Below, one piece after another: positions 8,830 through 18,329 of a DNA stretch of 64,000 bases. This DNA comes from Oscillospiraceae bacterium (GTDB lineage Bacteria; Bacillota; Clostridia; Oscillospirales; Acutalibacteraceae): positions 25,650 to 89,649 of the forward strand of contig JAISNY010000012.1 in NCBI GenBank assembly GCA_031275995.1, read 5' to 3'. How positions within the stretch are numbered: position 1 is the stretch's first letter; each line of letters starts with the position of its first letter. Both the position numbers and the translations under genes were made by a program. The notes under the pieces were generated by a model that saw only the letters and a list, made by a program, of their open reading frames with translations, searched no databases and had not been told where the DNA came from.

Positions 8830-11451
8830 CTAAATATTTAAATTAGATTTGTAATTTTTAATACTTCCTTTTACTAAATTTATTAATTCTTCCGGAGAGA
8901 CACCTTCTGCAGAGCCGGAAGCATTTATATTATTACCTCCACATTTGCCCTTCGCGCCGGAAAGTGAAGATTTAAGAATTTTACTCGCATCAAAGCCTAA
9001 ACATGGAGCGCAAGTTAAAGAAACGGTGCCGTTTTTGTTTCGAATATATACTAGTACAACTCCCTTAATCTTTTCAGCAAATTTTAAAAGCTCACAGTTT
9101 GCAATAATGTGCTCGGTAATTGCAAAAGTGACGGGAGGATTTGAAGAAACAAATTTGAAATCGCCTTCATTCAATTTTTTTGAGTACTTCTTAGAGTTAA
9201 TTGTCGCTTTTAATCTTTCTGAAAGTATTTCCAAGAAACAACACGAGGAAGTACCAAGCATTCTAGAAGCTAAATCAACTTTAACTACGCTTTCTTGCGC
9301 AAGTTTAAGCGCTTCTTTACCGGTTAATGCGGTTATACGTTTAATTCCTTTCCCTATGCTTTCAATGCTGGTGATTAAAAAAATCGAAATTTCACCCGTG
9401 TAATCGACATGCATGCCTCCGCACAATTCTCTGCACTGTTCCCAAAAACATACAACTCGAACTACATCATCATATTTATCACTAAAAAGCGCAGTTGCAC
9501 CACTCCTTATCGCCTCGATCTGATCCATAATTTTAGTTTCTCTCTTTATGTTTTCCATTATTTTATCGTTAACAAGTTCCTCGATAGCTTGGCAATCCCG
9601 GCGTTCAAGAACTTTTTCAAGATTGAAATCAAAACGTAGCTTATCTGGAGTAACTTTAGAACCTTGCTGATTTACTCTGGTTCCGAATACTTGCTTAAGA
9701 ATACTGTGGAGTAAATGGACTGCTGAATGAGCTCTGCAAAGAGCTTTTCTTCTTTCTTTGTCAATTTTGACCTTAACCGCGTCTCCGCATTTAATTTCTC
9801 CGGATAAAACCTCACAGTGATGAAAAAAAACACCATTCCTCTTGAATACGCTGTTAATTTTTGCTTCAAATTCTCCGGATTCTAAAATTCCGGAATCTGA
9901 TTCTTGTCCCCCTGATTTTGCGTACGCACACGTAGATTCAAGAACGAAATAAACTTTTGACCCCGCACGGCACTCATCAATAATATCGCCGCTTTCAGAA
10001 ATAATTTTAACTATCTTTGAAAAATCTGACATATGTTCATAACCTGTAAATTCTGTTGCGTTTATATCGTTTATTTCGTCAGATATTTCTTCAATTTTTT
10101 CTTTTTCCTCACCGATTACTGATTTGGAAATATCCCTATGATGTTCTAAATATTTTTTAAATTCATCTTCATCTAATTCTAAAAAGTTTTCATGAGCAAA
10201 ATCTTTTATAATTTCAAACGGTAAACCAAACGTAGAAACCAAAGCAAATGCGGTCTCTCCACTGATACGTTTTTTTTGTTTTGTTTCTTCAAGCTTTACA
10301 AGCCCATTTTCAAGCAATTCATCAAACCTAAGTCTTTCTTTTTCGAACTCTTCAATAACAAAATCTTTACATGTTTTAAAATCCTCATATATATCACTGA
10401 AATTTTCAAGGATAAAACTAACTATGGGGCCTAAACTTGGAACCTCTGACAAACCGCAAAGACGGGCCGTTTTGTTTGCAACTACGACACATTTTCTTAT
10501 CATCTTACGAGGCACATAACCTCTGCCTACATTGGAAGGCGCAATCTTGGCAGCAAGAATAATCGCGCAGGTGCGCAAGTGGTCGGTTAATATTCTTATG
10601 TTTGTTTCAAAAATTTTCTCATTCCCTGCAGATGGCCTTGAAAACAAGTTTTTTATAAATTTTTTAATAGGCTTAAGCAAATCGGTCTCATAAACCGATT
10701 CGAAACCATTAAACGCCATTGTTAAACGTTCCAGGCCTGCTCCAGTGTCAACGCTTTTGAAAGCCAAATTATCAAAAGTTCCGTCTGAATTTTTATTGAA
10801 CATCATAAAAACTCCGGCGTTCCATATTTCTATATAACGCTTTGTGTCAAAATGTCCCCCTGGCTCATACTTAGTTCCGAAACCAGTATCATAAAAAACC
10901 TCAGTACACGGTCCGCACGGACCCGTTTCGGCAGGAGGCCCCCAAAAATTATCTTCTTTACCCAATGTGACAATATGGCTTTCATCGATTCCTGCTTCAA
11001 TCCAGTGTTGCTTAGATTCCGAATCAGTAGACAGACCTAGCGAAGGGTCTCCGGAAAAAACGGATGCATATAACCTATCTTTTGGAATTTTAAGCCAATT
11101 AGTTAAAAAATCGAAAGCTAAACAAATGGCTTTTTTTTTGAAATAACCTCCAATAGACCAGCTACCAAGCATTTGAAAGCTAGTCAGATGGTGAGCGTCG
11201 CCGATATCGTCGATATCTATAGTTCGGATGCAAGTTTGAATGTTGCAAAGTTCAGGTTGAGGTGGTTTTTCTTGACCAATAAAATATCCCTTAATGGCTG
11301 CCATTCCAGAATTAATAAACAAAAGCGTTGGGTCATTTTTTGGTATTACGGAAGAGTTCTTAATTTGCAGATGTTTATTTTTTATAAAAAATTTTATAAA
11401 ATTTTCTCTTATTTCATGTGAAGATAAATTTTCTTTCATATTCCACTCCAC
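8830..11451 (-). CDS. alaS: Alanyl-tRNA synthetase
   Basis: SSVIPKNDPTLLFINSGMAAIKGYF, DDIGDAHHLTSFQMLGSWSIGGYFK, CRAHSAVHLLHSIL, CGGMHVDYTGEI. Confidence 0.97.
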   Translation of the reverse strand: MEWNMKENLSSHEIRENFIKFFIKNKHLQIKNSSVIPKNDPTLLFINSGMAAIKGYFIGQEKPPQPELCNIQTCIRTIDIDDIGDAHHLTSFQMLGSWSIGGYFKKKAICLAFDFLTNWLKIPKDRLYASVFSGDPSLGLSTDSESKQHWIEAGIDESHIVTLGKEDNFWGPPAETGPCGPCTEVFYDTGFGTKYEPGGHFDTKRYIEIWNAGVFMMFNKNSDGTFDNLAFKSVDTGAGLERLTMAFNGFESVYETDLLKPIKKFIKNLFSRPSAGNEKIFETNIRILTDHLRTCAIILAAKIAPSNVGRGYVPRKMIRKCVVVANKTARLCGLSEVPSLGPIVSFILENFSDIYEDFKTCKDFVIEEFEKERLRFDELLENGLVKLEETKQKKRISGETAFALVSTFGLPFEIIKDFAHENFLELDEDEFKKYLEHHRDISKSVIGEEKEKIEEISDEINDINATEFTGYEHMSDFSKIVKIISESGDIIDECRAGSKVYFVLESTCAYAKSGGQESDSGILESGEFEAKINSVFKRNGVFFHHCEVLSGEIKCGDAVKVKIDKERRKALCRAHSAVHLLHSILKQVFGTRVNQQGSKVTPDKLRFDFNLEKVLERRDCQAIEELVNDKIMENIKRETKIMDQIEAIRSGATALFSDKYDDVVRVVCFWEQCRELCGGMHVDYTGEISIFLITSIESIGKGIKRITALTGKEALKLAQESVVKVDLASRMLGTSSCCFLEILSERLKATINSKKYSKKLNEGDFKFVSSNPPVTFAITEHIIANCELLKFAEKIKGVVLVYIRNKNGTVSLTCAPCLGFDASKILKSSLSGAKGKCGGNNINASGSAEGVSPEELINLVKGSIKNYKSNLNI

Positions 11452-11509
11452 CCCATCCCGAAAAGTTTACACCGTTTTTTTGAAAATTCAAGTACATTCG
11501 GAGGTCTTC

Positions 11510-11956
11510 ATGAAATGCCCGTTCTGTAATTCAGACAGTAAAGTTGTAGAATCGCGCAGTTCTGATGAACGTACCAGACGCCGAAGAAGATGCGTTAGCT
11601 GCGGTAAAAGATTCACTACCTACGAAATGATTGAAAACACCCCTTTAGTAGTAATAAAAAAGGACGGTTCACGCGAATTTTTCGACCGCAAGAAAATTTT
11701 TGACGGCCTCCTTAAAGCTTGTCAAAAAAGACCCGTACCTATGGAACATATTGATGAGATTGTAAGATTAATCGAGGCTAAGCTCCAAAATATGCTAGAG
11801 CGCGAAGTAGAATCAAAACTCATAGGAGAAATGGCTATGGAATCGCTCCGCCCGATTGACGAAGTCTCTTATGTCCGTTTTGCTTCGGTTTACCGTCAAT
11901 TCAAAGATATAAACGGTTTTTTAGGCGAACTTAAGAATTTACTAGAAAGAGGGTAA
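11510..11956 (+). CDS. nrdR: Transcriptional repressor NrdR
   Basis: MKCPFCNSDSKVVESRSSDERTRRRRRCVSCGKRFTTYEMIE; ATG at 11510 with GGAGG just upstream; the tracked ORF is over-extended. Confidence 0.95.
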   Translation: MKCPFCNSDSKVVESRSSDERTRRRRRCVSCGKRFTTYEMIENTPLVVIKKDGSREFFDRKKIFDGLLKACQKRPVPMEHIDEIVRLIEAKLQNMLEREVESKLIGEMAMESLRPIDEVSYVRFASVYRQFKDINGFLGELKNLLERG

Positions 11957-12095
11957 ATTTTTATTTTCTTAAATGAAGATTTTTGCGTCGCACTTTGCAA
12001 TCTCATATAAACAGATATTTTTCAAATAGCAAAGAACATATTTCTGCGCTTATTGAAATAAGATTTGATAAAACGATGCGAAGGTATGTGATATT

Positions 12096-12866
12096 TTGGC
12101 AGAGAAGAGTTTTTTTTCTTTTCAACTTTTTGACGAAAATACTAAACAAAACGTGGGAAGACTCGACCTAAAAGTTAATAACGACTTGGTATTGCTGCAT
12201 ATCGGTTTACAAAGGCTGCCTAGAATTAAAACGTACGATTTGCGTTTCTTCTTCGAAGGTGGAAACACTTATTCAGATGAAATAAAACTTTATGTTACAA
12301 CTAGCCCAAACGGGTCTTTGAACAATACTTTAAGGCTTAGCCCTAAAAATTTAAAAGTGCCGGCCGAAACGTTTAAAAAAGTCATGGGAGCAATATTTTT
12401 GCCAAGATCAGGCGGCGAAAACATCGTAGGATTTTGCGGCAAACCTTTCGATTACAAAGCCGATACTAATTTTCAAGAAATTCCTGCCTCTCAGGATCTG
12501 GAATACTGCAAAAACTCCAAGCTTGATGAGATTCTTAACAACGAACCCGTATACTGGCCCTTTTTGAATGAAATAAACAGCATGACTTCAGTTAAGATAA
12601 ACAAAGAGATATTCGAAAATCTAAACCTAAATGTTCGTGAAAATCTTAAAAAATTTATGGCCAATACTTTAAAAATTTATGGATTTCTTTTATTGCTTAG
12701 GTTGAAAAATAATGGTCACTTTGTGTATATGATTGGGATCCCAGATAAATACAGTTGCCACCAGGTATTGGCCATGGTCAATATGGGGGCGGGAAGGTTC
12801 CGTCCAATGGATTTTTCAGCGCGCCCCAGCGATGGCGATCTCGGATTTTGGGTCACTATACTATAA
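12096..12866 (+). CDS. Hypothetical protein
   Basis: Long ORF downstream of nrdR followed by a rho-independent terminator; no recognised family. Confidence 0.6.
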   Translation: MAEKSFFSFQLFDENTKQNVGRLDLKVNNDLVLLHIGLQRLPRIKTYDLRFFFEGGNTYSDEIKLYVTTSPNGSLNNTLRLSPKNLKVPAETFKKVMGAIFLPRSGGENIVGFCGKPFDYKADTNFQEIPASQDLEYCKNSKLDEILNNEPVYWPFLNEINSMTSVKINKEIFENLNLNVRENLKKFMANTLKIYGFLLLLRLKNNGHFVYMIGIPDKYSCHQVLAMVNMGAGRFRPMDFSARPSDGDLGFWVTIL

Positions 12867-12888
12867 ACTTAATAAACAAAATCAATTG

Positions 12889-12909
12889 CGCCCCGCTAGG
12901 GGCGTTTTT
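12889..12909 (+). terminator. Rho-independent terminator
   Basis: CGCCCC-GCTA-GGGGCG followed by TTTTT. Confidence 0.85.
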
Positions 12910-12995
12910 AACCTTTTGACTCTTTTTTCTCAATTCCGATTTTATTTAATAGATACAAAAATAAAACAGATATTAACATAATTAAGTTAAAATTG

Positions 12996-13024
12996 TTGAC
13001 ATTTTTTTATTTTAGTTTTAACAT
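12996..13024 (+). promoter_or_regulatory. Sigma-A type promoter for the 13094 gene
   Basis: TTGACA, 17-nt spacer, TAACAT. Confidence 0.6.
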
Positions 13025-13093
13025 TACAGTGTGGAACCTAAAATTTTGCGCAAGGGTTTCATTGAAAGTTTGTTGATAAGGAGATGATGGAAA

Positions 13094-13576
13094 ATGGCTT
13101 TTTTTAGAGATTTACCCCCGCTTGTTGTGAAGAGAATAGGAAAAGTGTCACAAGAATTAAAAAACCATTTAAAAGCCCGGAAGATTGCTGTAGAGCGGAA
13201 AGCTAAAAGCAAAACAGCATTAAATTTAATACGAGAAGTTAAAGGTAATGGCTTTGATGCTGTGCAGTCGTTCGATGAAACTTTTAGAGATTTAGACGAA
13301 TTTATCGCTGACGAAGTTACGGTGGGTCGTAATGAAGCACGAGGAATTAGAGGGGGTTGGGCAAAGCTGAGCGATACAGCAAGTTTGCAAAATACAGTAA
13401 GAACTTATGCAAGCAAAACAGATGAATTAATTTCAAAAGTAAATAAAAGAATAGATAAATTGACTGACTGTCTTGCAGGATTAGCCGTTATTAACGCCGC
13501 TGGAAACATGGATGATTTTTTTACAAAATCTGCATCAGAAGTTCCATTAGAACCAGTTGTTGCATCAGCAGAGTAG
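13094..13576 (+). CDS. Hypothetical small protein
   Basis: ORF with AAGGAGATGATGG SD region and promoter upstream; no recognised family. Confidence 0.6.
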   Translation: MAFFRDLPPLVVKRIGKVSQELKNHLKARKIAVERKAKSKTALNLIREVKGNGFDAVQSFDETFRDLDEFIADEVTVGRNEARGIRGGWAKLSDTASLQNTVRTYASKTDELISKVNKRIDKLTDCLAGLAVINAAGNMDDFFTKSASEVPLEPVVASAE

Positions 13577-13652
13577 AGTCAGCCTTACGATAATAACTGT
13601 TACCATCGGTCTAGACAATTGATCCCAAAAAATACTTAAAGTAAAAAGGAGG

Positions 13653-14168
13653 ATGAGAAATTTGGGAATTAAAGATCTTTTTAATAGAGCTAAAGAAAGT
13701 GTTAATAGAGCTAAAGAAAGTGTTACGAAGGGGTATCGCAAAGTTACAAGCGCTAAGTTCCTGCCTTTAGAAGTTGCAAGATCCGATGCACATGGTGTTA
13801 TACCAGTATCTGAAGGAGTTTTGGATGCAATACCAGCGCAGCTCTCAAGAGAATCAGGTAAATACAAGAAAGAGTTAGACAGGCTGGGTCTTTACGCGTA
13901 TACGTATCTTCGATCTGATCCTGAGGCACCACAAGGTGAAGAAGGAGAAAATCGAGATAAAAAAGGTGCCAGGAAGGGTGCGAGAGCCACAGAGCAAGGA
14001 AAGGCCGCTGTAGCTAAGCACCGTGGAAATGTGGAAAAGATTTTGTCTCCATTATATGTTGCTGAAATTCGGGAGTTGGATGGCTTATTAAAGCTTAGAA
14101 GTAGTTTAGGCGCACTTAAGGGTGGACTATCTGGATTCGATATAACTGCGGCGTTCCCTGCTAACTAA
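13653..14168 (+). CDS. Hypothetical small protein with duplicated (N)RAKESV
   Basis: ORF preceded by AAAAGGAGG; contains a 21-bp tandem repeat; overlaps the convergent spoIID 3' end by 8 bp. Confidence 0.6.
   Translation: MRNLGIKDLFNRAKESVNRAKESVTKGYRKVTSAKFLPLEVARSDAHGVIPVSEGVLDAIPAQLSRESGKYKKELDRLGLYAYTYLRSDPEAPQGEEGENRDKKGARKGARATEQGKAAVAKHRGNVEKILSPLYVAEIRELDGLLKLRSSLGALKGGLSGFDITAAFPAN
13683..13724 (+). repeat. 21-bp perfect tandem duplication (AATAGAGCTAAAGAAAGTGTT x2)
   Basis: Direct reading of the sequence. Confidence 0.95.
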
Positions 14169-15210
14169 CAATGGTTGTGTTAGGGTAGTAGTGTGCTAGA
14201 ATTTCATTGCAAGAGGAACCATTTGCGGCCATGTAATTCGCACCGTATTGGCTCATACCCACGCCGTGTCCGTAGCCGCGTGTGATAACCTGGAATTTGT
14301 TTTGATTCCATGAAATATCGAAATTGCTTGAGCGTAACCCCAACGCGCTGCGAATTACAGAACCAGGGAATTCTTTGCCGGAGATATTTACACATTTAAC
14401 TAACCCGGAGTCGTACCTTTGAATTTCGTTCACCCAAGTTTCGGGGTTTTCGCCCTGAGGGTGGACGTTTAATTTTTCTTCAACAAGCTTAGCAAATTCC
14501 TCTTTAGAAAACGTAACGGTAAACAAATATTTCGGAGCAAGCAGATCACCGGGGCTTTCAACGCTCTGTAAATAATTCATTTTTCCTAAGTGGCCTTCTT
14601 TTTTAACAAAAACTTCCTCGTAATTATATGTTTTACCGCATGACATTGAATGAAACATGGCACAAATTGCTCGACCTTGTGAATCTTTAATAATTTCTCC
14701 ATTAATTTCCTTAACCGCTTTTTTAATTTTTTTTCGATAAGTTTTAAAATCTTTACCCCAAGATTCGCGTTTTTTTTCAAATGGAGCATACCATAAAGTT
14801 TCAGAAGTATTAATTTTAAAATCGTATTCCGAATCAGGATTTATTTTACGATTTTTTTCTTTTTCATAAGTGCAATAAGTAAGTGCGGCTATAGTTTGAG
14901 CCTTAAGTGCTTCAAATTCGAACCAAGCGGGCATTTCAGCAGTAACAATTCCATATGCAAGCTCGCGCGCCGTTAATTTCAACGTCTTTTGCTCAGAAAC
15001 ATCAAATACTGTAAAAGTATAATTATCTTTTTTCTCTCTTTTAAATTTTTTTATTTTTATTGAATTTGGTATATTGTTATTAAAGGGGCTTTCCGGAAAT
15101 CTGATAAGAGAAACAAGAGGTGCGGCAGCCATTGAAATAAACATCATCACGAGAGCTAGAATTTTTTTATTCGATAGTAAGTTACTGATTCTTAAATTTT
15201 TGACGAACAT
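14161..15210 (-). CDS. spoIID: Stage II sporulation protein D (SpoIID)
   Basis: TRGYGHGVGMSQYGANYMA, LARELAYGIVTAEMPAWFEFEALKAQTIAALTY. Confidence 0.9.
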   Translation of the reverse strand: MFVKNLRISNLLSNKKILALVMMFISMAAAPLVSLIRFPESPFNNNIPNSIKIKKFKREKKDNYTFTVFDVSEQKTLKLTARELAYGIVTAEMPAWFEFEALKAQTIAALTYCTYEKEKNRKINPDSEYDFKINTSETLWYAPFEKKRESWGKDFKTYRKKIKKAVKEINGEIIKDSQGRAICAMFHSMSCGKTYNYEEVFVKKEGHLGKMNYLQSVESPGDLLAPKYLFTVTFSKEEFAKLVEEKLNVHPQGENPETWVNEIQRYDSGLVKCVNISGKEFPGSVIRSALGLRSSNFDISWNQNKFQVITRGYGHGVGMSQYGANYMAANGSSCNEILAHYYPNTTIVS

Positions 15211-15477
15211 CTGTTTCTCCTTGAAAAGTTATTTTAAGTTTAAGTGATTTCACAAATATTTGTTTAAATATATATCAAGGATATATAATGTTTTATTCCA
15301 ACTTGTTCAAATATTGGCAGCATTAACCAAATGTTCATAACATTTACTCGTAAACGCGCCAACGAGTATTTTATTAAAATCCGAATTTAGTTTGTCCTCC
15401 TTGATATATCTATTCATCAGCAACATTACTTATTCAAGAAGAATATTTTACTAAAATTGTAACAAGGAAGAGGAATC

Positions 15478-17286
15478 ATGGAAAAGAGATTGAACATACG
15501 TAATTTTTGCATAATCGCGCATATAGATCATGGAAAATCAACTCTTGCGGATCGTATTCTTGAATTGACCAATTCTGTAGAATCCCGTGAAATGTCGGCT
15601 CAGATTCTTGATAATATGGACCTGGAACGAGAACGCGGAATTACGATTAAATCGCGAGCCGTGACGCTTTCTTATAAAGCCCGGGATGGATCTGTTTATA
15701 CTTTTAATCTCATAGATACTCCTGGACATGTTGATTTCAATTATGAGGTTTCTCGTTCGCTTGCGGCCTGCGAAGGCGCTGTTTTGGTTGTAGACGCCTC
15801 ACAGGGTGTTGAAGCGCAGACGTTGGCAAATACTTATCTTGCTATTAATGCAAACCTAGAAATTGTTCCAGTTATTAACAAAGTTGATTTACCCAGTGCA
15901 GACCCTATTAGGATTGTTAAAGAAATTGAAGAAATTATTGGAATTCCTGCCGAGAACGCTCCGCGTATTTCTGCAAAAACCGGTCTAAATGTTGAAGAAG
16001 TGCTCGAATGCATAGTAAAAAATATTCCACCACCAAAAGGAGATCCATCTTCAGCTTTGCGCGCTTTGGTGTTTGATTCTTTTTATGATTCTTACAGAGG
16101 TGTTGTAGTTTATGTAAGAATTGTTGACGGAAGTGTTATAACAGGAGATAAAATTAAATTCATGTCCAGCGGCGCAGAATTTATTCTTACAGAATGCGGT
16201 CATCTTTTGCCTACAAAATGGCACCCCGCAACCGGGCTTTCCGCCGGAGAGGTCGGATATTTTGTTGCATCGATAAAAACTCTTTCAGACGCTAAAGTAG
16301 GAGATACAGTCACTCTTTCATCGAATTCGGCTTCAAATGCGTTGCCGGGCTACAGGGCTATAAATCCGATGGTTTTCTGCGGAGTTTACCCGGTAGATGG
16401 AGCGAAATATTCTTTACTTAAGGACGCTCTTGAAAAATTAAGCCTTAACGACGCTTCCCTTACATTTGAAGTTGAAAGTTCCGCAGCTCTTGGTTTTGGT
16501 TTTAGATGTGGCTTTCTTGGCTTATTGCACATGGAAATAATTCAAGAGCGTCTTGAGCGCGAATACGGTCTTGATTTAATGATAACGGCTCCCAGTGTTG
16601 TTTACAAAATAAAAAAGACTAACGGCGAGGTGATGATGATAGACAATCCTTCAAGATATCCGCCTGATTCTCAGATAGATCTATCTATGGAACCTATAAC
16701 AGATGCTCATATATACGTTCCATCTGAGTATATAGGGAGTGTCATGGAATTCTGCCAGGAACGCAGAGGAGAGCTTATTGAAATCAAATATATTAATTCC
16801 GAAAGGGTTGATATAAATTATAAATTGCCACTAAATGAGATTATTTACGATTTTTTTGACACTTTAAAATCAAAAACCAAAGGTTATGCTTCGTTTGATT
16901 ATGAAATTAAAGGCTATGAAGATTCAGATTTGGTAAAATTAGACATAATGCTTGCCGGTGATTTAGTCGATGCTCTCTCAATGATAATTCACAAAAGCAA
17001 AGCCTATCAGAAAGGACGTAAGATTGCGGAAAAACTTAAAGAAAAGATCCCGCGTCAGCAGTTTGAAGTTGCGATTCAAGCATGTATAGGCGGTAAAATA
17101 ATAGCAAGAGAAACAGTTAAATCATTCCGAAAAGATGTTATCGCCAAATGCTATGGCGGGGATATCACACGTAAAAGGAAGCTTCTTGAAAAACAGAAAG
17201 AAGGAAAAAAGCGCATGAGAAAATTTGGGAGTATAGAAATCCCTCACGACGCTTTTGTTTCTGCGCTAAAAATTGATGATAAATAG
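15478..17286 (+). CDS. lepA: Elongation factor 4 (LepA)
   Basis: [51 protein letters not shown]-type motif, [21 protein letters not shown]-terminal [24 protein letters not shown]. Confidence 0.98.
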   Translation: MEKRLNIRNFCIIAHIDHGKSTLADRILELTNSVESREMSAQILDNMDLERERGITIKSRAVTLSYKARDGSVYTFNLIDTPGHVDFNYEVSRSLAACEGAVLVVDASQGVEAQTLANTYLAINANLEIVPVINKVDLPSADPIRIVKEIEEIIGIPAENAPRISAKTGLNVEEVLECIVKNIPPPKGDPSSALRALVFDSFYDSYRGVVVYVRIVDGSVITGDKIKFMSSGAEFILTECGHLLPTKWHPATGLSAGEVGYFVASIKTLSDAKVGDTVTLSSNSASNALPGYRAINPMVFCGVYPVDGAKYSLLKDALEKLSLNDASLTFEVESSAALGFGFRCGFLGLLHMEIIQERLEREYGLDLMITAPSVVYKIKKTNGEVMMIDNPSRYPPDSQIDLSMEPITDAHIYVPSEYIGSVMEFCQERRGELIEIKYINSERVDINYKLPLNEIIYDFFDTLKSKTKGYASFDYEIKGYEDSDLVKLDIMLAGDLVDALSMIIHKSKAYQKGRKIAEKLKEKIPRQQFEVAIQACIGGKIIARETVKSFRKDVIAKCYGGDITRKRKLLEKQKEGKKRMRKFGSIEIPHDAFVSALKIDDK

Positions 17287-17466
17287 TTATATATTGCAGA
17301 TAGTAGTTGAAAAAAGCCGTTGAGTTTTTGAAGTTTAAAATTCAAGAATATTAGGTGTGTAACTTCGAAAATTATTAACATTTGATTCTATTTTATAATT
17401 TCCAAATTTAAGACAGTTTTGACTTACGGCAGACTCGGTAGTAAAATCAAAGTATAATCGCCAGGG

Positions 17467-18213
17467 GTGGTGCATTCTATGTTTAAAAGATGTGTTGCTG
17501 TCTTTGTCTCGTTTGGGCTAGCGTTTTTGGAAATTAACAGTGTGGCACAGGTTCAAAGCTATTTTTGTTTAGGTCAATCAGATGAAACTCCAAGCACTTC
17601 GCAGTCTTTGGACAAGCCAACTGAAGAGTTGGCAAAAAAGTGGCATTTGGAGCCCACTGAATCTTATGTAGTCCAGCAGTTTGCACAAGTAGGAATGATT
17701 GCGTCGTGTTTTGAAATGAAAATGGACGGTAGAATCATACCAAATACGGATCAGGATCGTATAGGCGCGGTTTGTTTTTTACCAATTTGTAACGAAAACT
17801 TTTCGTTTGATAAAGGTAAGGTGTTCCCTGGCGACTTAACCTTTCTAATTAAAGGTATTTTTGAATCGAATGACGATGTGGTTGATATTGGTCGGATCAG
17901 CATAACAGTAGAAGCCTCTGATTTATCTTCAGCTCGACTTGGAGTTTTCATTTTGTCTCACTATGAAGGGATGGGTATTCCTAAGGTGGCTTTAGAGTTT
18001 CTTTTCGAGACAATTGAGAGTTTTTCTCAAAATGGAGTTGCCAATATTAAAAAAATTACCGCTAAGGTAAACTTTAAAAATCTTTCAATGATTGATATTT
18101 TAAAAAAGGCGGGTTTTGAATTAGAGCAGAAGATTTTAAAAGATGAAAATGGTGAAATTTTTGAAGTTTTTAGCATAAACTTAGAACAAAATTTAGATGG
18201 AAATTCTGATTAG
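17467..18213 (+). CDS. GNAT-like N-acetyltransferase domain protein with N-terminal signal peptide
   Basis: MFKRCVAVFVSFGLAFLEINSVAQ leader; LGVFILSHYEGMGIPKVALEFLFETI...KKITAKVNFKNLSMIDILKKAGFE GNAT-like C-terminal half. Confidence 0.55.
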   Translation: MVHSMFKRCVAVFVSFGLAFLEINSVAQVQSYFCLGQSDETPSTSQSLDKPTEELAKKWHLEPTESYVVQQFAQVGMIASCFEMKMDGRIIPNTDQDRIGAVCFLPICNENFSFDKGKVFPGDLTFLIKGIFESNDDVVDIGRISITVEASDLSSARLGVFILSHYEGMGIPKVALEFLFETIESFSQNGVANIKKITAKVNFKNLSMIDILKKAGFELEQKILKDENGEIFEVFSINLEQNLDGNSD

Positions 18214-18329
18214 AATTTTTAAATCAAATTTAAGAATTCAAAAATATTTTAATTTAAAACTATAGAAACTAATAATTTTGCGTAACAAGTAAGAACATTT
18301 GAAAGGTCGTTAAGTAAAAAAATTTTGGG

